Shown: positions 1 through 12,200 of the stretch, piece by piece | How positions within the stretch are numbered: the first letter of the stretch is position 1 | Layout: every line of letters begins with the position of its first letter | Source: Apostichopus japonicus | Taxonomy: Eukaryota > Echinodermata > Holothuroidea > Aspidochirotida > Stichopodidae | Direction of reading: 5' to 3' | Length of the DNA stretch: 64,000 nucleotides | NCBI RefSeq assembly: GCF_037975245.1 | Contig: NC_092569.1 | Coordinates: 21,170,001-21,234,000 of the forward strand | The notes under the pieces: generated by a model | What the model was told of the DNA's origin: nothing | Seen by the model: the letters and a program-made list of their open reading frames with translations, nothing else | Database searches by the model: none | Translations under genes and position numbers: made by a program

Positions 1-1046
1 ATATATATATTGCAACACTTTCCTCTTGAGGGTAGCGCGTGCCTGCCGGTTCAAGATTCTTGGCCTAAGATGTCGTATTTTAATTGGCACGGGAACGAAT
101 ACACACACAAAATAAATCCAGAGAGATAGTTGTACAATTAACCCAGATATATTCAATACAAAACAAGTTAATTCTTACAGTAAGGTTGAGTGCTTAGCAC
201 TAGCTGAGTTGCACAATATTGAGGCTGCGTGGCCTTGAAGTATACCATCAAAATGTTCCCTCCAACGGCAACCAATGTAGACTGTCCTGTCCCACCCAAG
301 TAATACACTTAAATGATACATTTATACAAATGGTGTACTTTACATTAAAACTTAGCTTAAGACATAATACACAAATATTACAGTGCATTTCCACCATCCC
401 CAAGCAATTCTACTCCTTAACAAGGTTGAATGAGATCACATGATTATCCCTAGAAAATATCACATGTGTTACATTCCAATCCCAGGATAGGCCTCATACC
501 ACATGCCGGTCCATAGGAGTAGCCCCAAAAGCCATAATCTGGTAACAATTAAAACTGGTCGTCTTACTCCCAAGAGAGATAAACCCCATATAATTACAAA
601 TGGGGTATAAAATACCACAACGGCTCCACTTCATCCACACAGAACTCGGCCATTGCTCCACAACTTAAAGATCTGCTTTATTGGCTCCAATTATAGCACG
701 CTATAGCTAAGGTAGTTTTGTGATTACATAATCGACCCGCCACGGTTGTACATCGACCCCAGGATTAACAATTAGTCTGCATAGTTTCTCAACACCATTA
801 GGCTTTTTGTGTAAACACTGTGTGGAAATATGTTCATGTTTACAGTGTAGTTTATCATACAGCTTTCACACAAAGACACTCATACAAGAAAAATTGTGTG
901 ACAGGCATCGCAGACTAATTGGTAAAAAAGAGGTCAATTTACGACCAAGGCATGTCGATTACGAAATCTCACAAAACTTTTCCATGATAGCGTGCTTTAG
1001 TTGGGGTCTATAGAGCAGACCTTTAACAGTAACAGGGTAACAATAA

Positions 1047-1094
<48 letters not shown>

Positions 1095-1757
1095 ATATGA
1101 TATGATAAAATTGAAACAGGACACATATATAACAAATAGGAATACTGATTTTTTTTATCATATTAACTGAAAATTTCACATCTTTCTACTAATTTACAAA
1201 GCTATGCAATGCTATCAGAATAAACTGAGAAAATCTTTTCGTTTGATTTTGACATGATTGCATAACAGTGAAGCTAATCAGCTTTAATCAAAGAGTCTTA
1301 ATCCGCATATGAGATGAAAGTTTTTGCCTTTTAAAACGGTGAACTTTGCTTTCATGACTACTGAAACCAAAAACGAGTCCACAATCGATAATTCAAATAA
1401 ATCATTTACATTCTCTGTCTCCTCAATTTGTAAATAGGAGTATGTAGTAGCCTTTTCAGGTACAAATTTATATTTAAATAATTATAATCTGCTGGTCTGA
1501 AGAAACAAGACCCAACTCCCACTTTGTTACGATCAGGTGATATATAAACGAACCCTGAGTAATACCCCTTACATTTTAGTTCTTCATAACCTTAGCTTCT
1601 AGTACGTCGTACATCATATAACCTGAATATTATCGAGTTAATTACGTTACTCATCTGTAGGCAAAGCCGTCGTAATCCTCTCCTTTCGCCATTTAAAAGT
1701 TTCGTGGGTATCACGAGTTCACACAAGAAATGGTAGCAAATATTTGCAAGTCGAGCC
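1..1757. other. 3' flank of the fibrinogen-domain gene; no gene seen
   Basis: I find no convincing exon here. The stretch should contain the 3' UTR of the minus-strand gene ending at 1758, but no strong polyadenylation signal stands out. It includes TA dinucleotide runs at the extreme left edge and around 1050-1082. The segment 590-660 has a TATA-like box in an LTR-like context on the plus strand, but no matching second LTR is visible, so I make no retroelement call. Confidence 0.4.
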
Positions 1758-2008
1758 TCACAACGGCTTCATTTTCATAACCACTGCTGTAACAGAACAA
1801 TTTTTATCGCGTGTAATCCTTTGAAACAAACAGATACCTGTATCCCAAGGAGCACCGTATATTCCATTCAACATAATAGCATGACAACCATTGAACCACC
1901 AGCCGCCGGGAAAATAAGAAGTATGAGCACAATTTTGGTTGGCTAAGTCATTGTCCTGATCGTAAGTTGAAAATTTCATATCTCGATGGTAATCCATGTA
2001 ATCATATT
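1758..2008 (-). CDS. Exon 9, C-terminal end of fibrinogen domain and stop
   Basis: The exon follows TTTAACAG and ends in TGA at 1760-1758. It encodes KFSTYDQDNDLANQNCAHTS (calcium-binding loop), YFPGGWWFNGCHAIMLNGIY and a C-terminus ending VVMKMKPL. The tail is slightly shorter and more divergent than in the tenascin/ficolin type. Confidence 0.9.
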
Positions 2009-2145
2009 CTGTTAAATGTATAAACAAGAGAGTTTATTATAATAAGCTTCGTTTTAAATTGAAGGGAGCACTGTCGTCACACTTACCAAATATTTCCTTT
2101 TACAATATTTAGCTAAGTAATGTAAAGCACGTAAACAGTAACATG

Positions 2146-2198
<53 letters not shown>

Positions 2199-5100
2199 AA
2201 CATGCCATTGTTGCATTGTTGGGATCTGCATACTGACTGAAAAGGTGACAAATCAGTTTGTGTCTTCTGTTTCGAATGTGGACTAGAGCTTCCTATAACC
2301 TAAACAAGAATGAGCGCTAACAACATTGGCCTCAACTTTGGATTGTGTATTTTTTTGATTTTTTTTGGGATTGAGGTATTTGCTATTCGCGGAACAATAC
2401 GTACCGAAGCTCCCTGTGTAGCTTCCAAGCGTTATCTCGTATTGTGTTGCCTCGGAGCTAACTCGAAACAGGTTGTAATGAAGATATGCACTGTCATCAT
2501 TGGTATTGTTGAACCAAATATCAATTCTTAGTTGATGATCTCTCTGAGCTGATATGACGTGTAATTTTTCGTTTCCAAGCCAGAAACTAGAGTTAAGATC
2601 ACCAAATCCATCTCTGTAGTTATTCCAAGTCTCGTAAAATGAAACAGATCCACCAACCCGCTTCTGAAACAGCTGTATAAAAAAGAAACCGCAAATGTCA
2701 TAGAAATATACATAGTGTATAAGTTGAATATTTTTTTTACAAGATCTACATTTTAATTAGGATGACAAGAGTTGCGTCTGGAAGAGATCTTGTAATTGCT
2801 CAATTTGCAAATTGCTATGATGAATGTTTCCGACGATAAATACCTTCCTTGAGAATACTTCAAACATGATAATTAAGAAAGACCGGTGATGTTACTATGA
2901 TATTATTTATCTACTTCGAGAAACGTTGTTTCACATCCAATTCCTACATGATCGTTAAAGTAGATGGTATATCTCATATAGCCCAACAAGGTTTAAACTC
3001 ATTACTCAAGTTACGAATCGTAAAGTATCACTGGTAAAAAGATGACCCAGAGCCTGATATTATGAACTTCTGAAGTTATATAGGGAAGCAAAGTTTTGAT
3101 AAAGTGAGTGGCTGTTAGTAATCTTTGGGAACAATGTCGGATGATAATTAAAGCTCCAAATATAAGAGATGGCTCATAACGCCTTGGTTGCCTGATCACA
3201 GGGGAAAGCAACTCCACGGTTTGCTTAGGAGAAGGACAGGGACATTACAGCGTGCAGCCACAAATACTACAACTGTGTTCGATCAATATTTTGATAGATT
3301 ATTGAACTTTCTTATATTAATAATGAAAGTTTAGGTAAAAGAGCTTATAGATTCCTTTCATTTTAGGCATTTGCGCAAAAACATTTACTCATTTGAATTT
3401 TTCATTTTAAAAAGGTGCAGTTTAATTTCGTATTTGCAGTTCTGCGAAAATATGAAATGAATAGTATGCTGGTTTCCAAAAGAAAACTTACCATCCAACC
3501 ATCTTTGCAGTAAACTTGAAATGGTTCATGTGGCCAAGAAGGTGGACTTATCGAATAAATGCCATCTTCGGTGGATAAACCATTATAAACATCCTGACAG
3601 TTTGTGATCACTTCACAAGTCGTACCATTTCCCCAGTAGCTCTCTTTACACTCGCAATATGAACTTTGACCTTGTTTCTGGCATGTTGCATGATGACTGC
3701 AAGAGTATTCTTGACAGTGGAGAACATCATTTACACATGTGCAATGTCTTGTGCAGTTTAAGTTAAGATGCGATGATCCATTCTGTGCAGAAATGTTCAC
3801 GAATACGAGTAAGTCGAGAGAAACTGTTAACTCTGCTCAAATGAGACTTCATTCAACGGTTAATAATATATAATACATTAGTGGAAACTTTAACGTTATT
3901 TTCATTGTCTTTTGTAATCTGAACGTTATTGCCAAAAAAAATTGAGATATCGGCACGTTGTGACTACTGCATTTTTTGAATGGTAGATATAATAACTTCA
4001 AACGAATCTTCAAATCAATGTTTCCGCCCAACCTAAAGATATCATAAGTGATATCCGACTCTGACTAATATTAACCTATAACCTTCAAATTACGTTCCGA
4101 AAAACTTCGTATTTTTATAGCTATTTCGTAAAAGGTTAAAGAAAGTGAATTTTTCAACGGAATAAGTAATAAGCGTAATAGGAATAAGTATGGACACAAG
4201 AAATGTACGCGCTCCTTAAGATTTTGATATTGATGTTATTTACACTCTCTAAAAGAGATCTTCGAAAAACGTGACACATGCGAAAAATGACAAATGTCAA
4301 GTTATGTGAAAATACCGAAATGACTCCCATGGACGAGTGGTAGCACCCGCATTCTTCCAACGGTATGCATGCTCCATCTCTGATTAGGAATCCATCTGGA
4401 CAGACACACGTATAACCTGGTTCATCGTCACAGCTTTTAAAACATCCGTTGAGTCCGTCGGGATCATCGCACGTAGTTTGGCAAGAACAGTTTATCCATA
4501 TCATGTTGTTTGGGCAGGATTCTGAAGTAAAATTACATGTTCAAGTCGGCGGTCGTAATAATTGCCCTTTAATATGCATCCAACAACATGACGTTTCATT
4601 CAAATGCTCACCTGGCCAAATGTTTACAAAAATTAGAAATTTTCGAACGGAGATATTATTTCCCAGAAGAAGTCTCTTTAAGTAAAATATTATAAGAATT
4701 ATTTTAACTATCATTATGAGAGGTAACAATCAGAATATCGTTACTTGTAGCTTTACCACTTCAGTTTGTTTCTGACATGTAAAAGGTCAATTAAACCGAG
4801 GTTAATTCAGCATATTGCAAAGAATATCTGTTGTGAGTGCTAATGTTATTGGTTGGCTATTAGAAAATATTCTGATTGAGAGATGAAACTAAGCTATCAA
4901 ATATGTAAACATGTTACTGTTTAATCAAATAAAGTAAGTTACAATAGTGTCTTACCGTCTAAGTATTATATAATATAGATATTTGAGAAGGCCAGGAGGT
5001 AGGGAATACACGTATGCCTATCTAATTCTTACAATTGTTTCTCCAATTGTGAACTGAGGTAATTGTAGACTTAATGGTATACATTTTTAAATCACCTGTT

Positions 5101-6175
5101 GTAGGCATCCGTGTTGTTGATAGCTCAGTTGTACTTCTGTAGTTGTCGATGGCGTTTCAACGGTTGTCGTTAATAAACGTATTTCCTCCGTAGATGGCAT
5201 CGACGTTGACTTGATTTCACCCACTGTTGTTCCTTGTTTAATTCTCGCACCTGAAAAGGGAAATGGTCAGTGTTAGTTGGTGTCCAATCGTTTTCAATAC
5301 ATGTTAATTCTTTAAACCATCCAAAATAAGATAAATATATATCAACTTTAATAACTTTGAACAAGTGTATACATACTAAAGAACTAATACTGCCGTATGT
5401 TTGTTGCTCAGACGAACATTTGATTTGATTTATCATTCATCATTGATTTAACATTCATCATGACTTGTATCAGCTGATGAAGATGCATGAGAACTAAAGT
5501 TTCAGACGAAAAAACTGTAGTAGTAGATAAATTTGATGCTGATTTTATCACTTAAACATTTAAGCTCTAGACAAAACCAAAAGCCATCACGTTACCTGTT
5601 GAGACCATCGATGTTGTTGAAAATTCATTTTTGTTGATGGTTGTCATTTTATCGGTTGACCGAAGTAATGTTGTTTGATCTGTTGAGTGCATGGTTGTAG
5701 TTAGTAATTTACTCGGTGTTGTTACTAGTTCATTGATTGAATCTAATGATTGAATACTTAAATATCATATTTGTTGATATTTACTATAAATAATAACACT
5801 AAGTTTTAAATGGTCCCGTAATAATTAAAAACATAGACACATGATAGGACGTTAGCATACGATTATAAAATATTTACCTAACATTGTTAATACACAACAT
5901 TCTTAATGTTTAATTACTCCAAGCCGTGTAAAACCAAATTCTTCTTGACGTTCACATTGTCGACATAATCATGATGAATACCAATCTGTTTCATGACTGA
6001 GTCAAATACAGAAGTACACCACTTGCTGTATCGTTACCTGTTGTAGGCATCACTGTTGTTGACAACAAATTTTTGGATCGTGTTGTCATTTCATCAGTTG
6101 ACGGTAATATTCTCATCCCATCTGTTGAGTACACTGTAGTTGCTGATTGGTCACTCATATCCGTTCCCAACGACT

Positions 6176-6219
<44 letters not shown>

Positions 6220-9200
6220 GAAGTTTCACCGGTTGACATAAATGATCGCATTTCATCAGTAGAGTGCATCCATGTTGATTTGATTCCACTAAGTGTTGTT
6301 TCCGTTTTTATTCTCTCATCTGTAAACGAAAATGATTAGTGTCAGATGTTTTTCTATCGTTTCCAATGTATGCTAGGCTATCCCTTTATATCCTATACAT
6401 TAATATCTAACCATCTAAGAAAAAATGTAACCTACCTCGTCAAACTGTCAGAGATATAGAATTAGAGATGTTTGCCGAGAAATATTCGAAAGAATGTTTC
6501 GATAGCAAAGTACATATTCTTAATACTTATCAGCTTGTTGCGTTCTTACTTTACGTTGTGTTGATATTTTCCCCACGGTATATGTCATGAGTGAGATGGT
6601 GTATTATACTTGTATTTTGGATTCATCAATTGTTGTTGTAAAATAATAGTCATTATAACTAATGAATTTGTTAAAGTCAGTCTTCGATACATGCAATAAT
6701 GATATGCAACCTAAAAACAAATAAATTAATTCGAGCATTTCGTTAGACTCATTACCATTTTGTTAACATAACGATATACGAAAGCAAATAGTGTTGTCCA
6801 TATTATTCTTCAAAATATTTCATGTACGACGCAAAGATGACTCTGCCTAGAAGAATTAAACTAACTATATTACTACATTTAGTATTCGCATACAATACTC
6901 CTGATATACAACCCGGCAACGAGAACTCATAGCGGGCATTTCGTTTGACGTATTACCATTCTTTAACATATATTACAACACTATACGGAAGTAAATAAAG
7001 TTTGTTTACACAATTATATATACAAAGTGAGTTTTATATTAGTGAGTCTGTTTAAAGAAACAGATAACTGAACATGTCATCCGCTGCCATCAAAAAATTA
7101 AGTGGTTCGTTTGAACCGAAAATATGCATATATGTTTCCTTCTTAAACAGATTTATTTGATGTCTTCCCAGGTGAAAATTCCAGTTAATACCTGTTGAAC
7201 TGGTTTTAACAGGTACCTGTTGCAACTGGTATTTGGTGACAGGTAATAACAGGTATTAAATGGTATTAACGGGTGTTAACTGGTATTGACAGGTATTAAC
7301 TGGTATTAACAGGTTTCAACTGTTTTCAACAGGCATAACAGTTTTTAACTGGTATTAACAGGTATTAGCTGGTATTAACAGGTTTCAACTGTTTTCAACA
7401 GGTTTCAACAGGCACAACAGCTTTAGCTGGTATTAACAGGTATTAACTGGTAATAACAGGTTTCAACTGTTTTCAACAGGCATAACAGTTTTTAACTGGT
7501 ATTAACCGGTTTCAACTGTTCTCAACAAGTTTCAACAGGCACAACAGCTTTTAACTGGCATGAACAGGTATTAACTGGTAATAACAGGTTTCAACTGTTT
7601 TCAACAGGCGCAACAGCTATTAACTGGTAATAACATACTGTATGAACTGGTTTCAACTGTTTTCAACAGGGGTAACAGGTTTTAACTGGTTCTGTTTTCA
7701 ACATGTCTTTACTGGTATTGAAAACGTTTGAACAGGTAAGAACATGTATGGAAGGTTTTAAGCTGGTTATAACAGTAGGATTTTCCACAGGTTCAATTGT
7801 TTTCAACAAGTTATCTGGTGAAAACAGGTGGCGATGAATTTCAACAGGTTAAAATTACTCTTTACAGTTGCACATGATGTAGGTCTAACTTAACAAGCAA
7901 GTTAAGGCGAGGGAGAACTTCCAGCAGATGGAGTAAAAATCACTGTTAACAAAAATCTGAAAATATCATTTTATTCCAACAAAGTTAAGACAAGTTAATG
8001 GATCAAACATGAATGGCAAAAGTATAGTACTGCACATTAATGCAAAGTTGAGGACAATGAAAAAGAAAACATAAATTTGGAGTCTAACAAGAAAGCAAAC
8101 TTCTGAAGTAAACGCTTTCATATTACACATTAAAAACTTACATATATTATGAAGTACCAACTAAATATGTTCATTAAAACAATGATTTCATGTATTGCTG
8201 TGGCAATTAAGAAAGGAAACTATCTGTTAAAACAATATAAAGGTTAATTTTTTATCAATCATTATATCAAAATAAAAGTTACAGCTGAATAGATAAAAGT
8301 TATTCAAGAGTTAGCATTACCAAACTATGTAGTCTGCAATTCTGCATGCTAGGCAGACAATAATAATAGCTAGTCAGACAGTAACCTTTTGAAAGGAATT
8401 CATTCTTAAATTGGCTACCAATCAGATCTTAAAAAAAAACAATATTTACCTACAAAGCATGTATTTGTAATGCATATTTATACTGAACACATATGTGACG
8501 ACAATATACTGTCTATTCTGGAGTTTGAATAAAAATCTGAATACTGTTTAATGGCATTTGTACATACTGATTACTATAAATGTTAGTTCTTTAAAAAAAA
8601 ATAAGGCAAAAGTGGAAAGATGACTTTGCCAAGTTAAAGTCAACATCAGTCTATAATAGTCATGGTTAAACCACTTTCAAGAAAAAACTGTCCAGAAGAT
8701 CTCCATTGAAAACTTAAGTTGAAATTGACAGCAACATACTTTCCATTTCTGGAATTTAATTAAAAAACTAAATACCATATAATGGCAAACAATAACTGTT
8801 TAAAACATAATAATAAATATGGGTTTAATCCTACTTTGAAAAAAGAACTGTCTGGAAAAATTCCTCTGAAAAGTTAACTTGTCAGTGACAGCAATATGCT
8901 GTCAGTTTGAATAAAACTAAAGACTGTTTAATGGTAAGCAATAACCGTTGAAAAAAATAATATGATACTAATGTTTTAAGGCCTTCTTTGTTTTACGATT
9001 GACGTCAGCTTCTCGGATATGTATTTGCTGAACCTTGTAGCTTCCTCAGTAAACTGCAGCTTTCTTTCAAACGTTCCACGAATTGTGCTGCAAGAAACAA
9101 AGCGTATGAACACTTAAGAATTGACTTATCATGATTAACAGTAACAGTGTGGTCCTAAAACTAAACAAACTCTCTTGCATTGCTAGATGAGTGCTTTCAT

Positions 9201-12200
9201 GGAAAGTTAAGGTCAAACTTTCCTATGGTTTAGAATGTCTCACGATATTTATCTCTGTTGGTATCCAACCTGAATGGACTAGCAATCACAGTCTAACCAA
9301 GAACATTCTTTTGGTTTAGAATTTGGGTTTGCTCAAACTTTTGGTTGGAAAAACTACACCACTATGGTAGTTTGATTGTAGGCTTCCTGTCAGAACAAAA
9401 AGGCAATTAAGAACCAACCAAAATGATATCAGTTATTAACTCATGATACTGGAATGCATAATCCTACTGATAAATAGTTCTGTCAGTGTTAAAAAATTAC
9501 TTACTCCTGAAAAACAGCTTATTCAGTAAATTATATTGTACACTTGTGTACTAAGTCATGAGCTTGTAATATAAATGGTAACTTGTTTGAAAGCTTTTCA
9601 TAATGACTAACCTTCCATAGCATTAACCTTCATGGGAGACAACAGCAGTTTTGCATCTCTGTCACTGTTGAATCTTGTGCAAGCATTCCCAACGACTTTC
9701 GTTTTCAAAGTGTTGGTACCCCAAATCAACACCAGTAAAGTCTTCACGAACATAGAGTGTTTCTCTTAACTACAAATGGCCTCCCACTTGTCTTCAGGAA
9801 GCCCAAAATCTGCACCAATATTAACCTGTGAACAGAAAATATGATATACCTGTAAGCATATATACAGATATAGCACATGATAACTCACATTATCATAAAC
9901 ATACATTAACATTAAAATTTTATATCAACATATTGGGAGGTAAACATTTAAATCAAGGTCCCTCAAGTTATAAGCCAGGAATAGCAGCTTTACCAAATAA
10001 TTACTAGCTTTGCACTATAACACCAAGTTATTTTTCAAAGCTTAATAACCATGTTTATAATTTTCCCAAATCAGTAACAAATTGGCCAACTTATGACGCT
10101 TGTACGTAAATGATGTACCAGACTGTTTTTTTATATATTATATATAAACTTTGTTTGTTTTTAAGATCTAAAAATACAAGATTTTAGAAACACAAATGCA
10201 CTGAGCCAACTTATTTATAGGCCTAATTGTTTTAAGTTATTTTGCTTGCTCACTTAACAAGTCTTATTTAGACCTAGGCTAGAGAAGAAACAGTTCTTTG
10301 TCACACTAAGTCAGTTTGTCTTTCAGTCGTTTTTTTAGTCTCACTAGTAGTAGTACTAAAGTATATAATACCGGTGACTAGCCAACATAATTTGTTCAGC
10401 CTACTGTAACAGTAAGTTTGAAGGTCTAGCCTTGTTTTATTCAATATCACATAGCCTACCCATTTAGAGTCACATGGGAAATTCAAGAAATCTTTACCAA
10501 ATGAGTGTAGGCCCTAGACCTAAGCTTCTCAAGTAAACTATAGTATTGAAACTCAGTCCCAGCGTTTGTTTGGAAATAAATTTGAAGATTATGTGCGACT
10601 GTTCAATCTAGCCCAATACACACATAACACATTGTTAATTGGTGTTTAGAATGCACAGTTTAGTGTTGAGAATGCACTGCAGTACTCAATAGAAAACCTA
10701 GGCTACTCACTGTCATTGCACTTGTGTATTGCGAAACGCTAGCCTAACAACGGTCACAAGTGCCAGTGGCCTAACAATTAACGTTAGTTTTACCTCCAAG
10801 TTTAAGGAACAACAGGTAGGCCGATGGTGGCGGTTAATACTTCCATTCTTCTATAGATCTTCTTGGGTGATTAACAGTTGAAAGTTGCTTAGAGTGATCG
10901 TATTAAACCATGCCAAGCAATGCTTACGCTGTGCAATGCTGGTTGCCGTTGCTCCTCGGTTTCAAAATTGAATATGGTGTTGAAGTCAAAGTTCAACCTC
11001 GTACAAAATGTGATTATCGAAAAAATTAAAAAAATTGTCTTTGGCCCCAATTTGAGAGTTTCATGTCACTGAAATTTACAAATATTATTAATTGATATCA
11101 AAAATTTAAAACAACAGTAAATCAGAAAGGATTAAATCATAATACAATTTAAACATTAATTATTTTTATCTTGATCTTGACTTGGCAATATGCGTCTTTC
11201 TTAGACTATGAATCACTGATCTAAATATAGATGCGAGCTCGTCTCAATCTTTTGATGTATGTGTATGCTACGTATTCATATACTATCTGGAAGAACTCTC
11301 TCATAAATTTAATATGTGAATTTTTCATTTTACCTTAATGTACCAAATAGAATAAACAATTCAGTGATCAGACATATGTTATACCACATCTTTGCAGTGG
11401 CAAAGCCAGCGAGGGTGGGGAAGGGGGCCGCAGGGGAAAGAGTACCTCCACAAAAAAATTTTGGGGACGTGATGTCCGACGGTGAAAAAAACGAAGGGAG
11501 CAAAAAAAAGGAAATAATTGCATCATTTTGCATATAAGCCCTTTTTGAGAAACAAAAATTTTCAAGTCCCCCTCCCCTCATAAACCTTCCCTGACAACGG
11601 TGATCCACCATTATGTGCCTTAAAGTGGAGACAGAAATTTGAACCAACTGGTACCTGTTGAATGCAACTGGTGTAACAGGTACCTGTTAAACCAGTTGTT
11701 TTCAACAGGTACCTGTTAAACCAGTTGTTTTCAACAGGTACCTGTTAAACCAGTTGTTTTCAACAGGTACCTGTTAAACCAGTTGTTTTCAACAGGTACC
11801 TGTTAAACCAGTTGTTTTCTCAACAGGTACCTGTTAAACCAGTTGTTTTCAACAGGTACCTGTTAAACCAGTTGTTTTCAACAGGTACCTGTTAAACCAG
11901 TTGTTTTCAACAGTTACCTGTTAAACCAGTTGTTTTCAACAGGTACCTGTTAAACCAGTTGTTTTCAACAGGTATTTTACCTGTTGAAAGCAACTGGTTT
12001 AACAGGTACCTGTTAAAACCAATTGGTACCTGTTACAGCTTACAGGTAATTTACCTGTTGCAACAGGCAATTAACTGGTATAAACTGGTTTTGGTCACAA
12101 TACCTGTTAAAACCAGTTGTCGTTAACAGGTACCTGTTAGTCCCTGTTGGTTCCGGTTAAAACCAATTGAAATTGTAACAGGTATTAACAGGAATTTTCT

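Noticed and set aside
590-700. LTR-like segment with a TATA box
   Set aside because: No second LTR, primer-binding site or gag/pol frame is visible.
2310-2531. Plus-strand open frame of 73 codons
   Set aside because: It is antisense to fibrinogen-domain exon 8.
6073-6339. Plus-strand frame with a poly-Val run
   Set aside because: It is the antisense of the poly-Thr stalk exon.
11330-11647. Open frames in the G/C-run segment inside the BEN element
   Set aside because: They fall in a MITE-like low-complexity segment, with no domain and conflicting frames on both strands.
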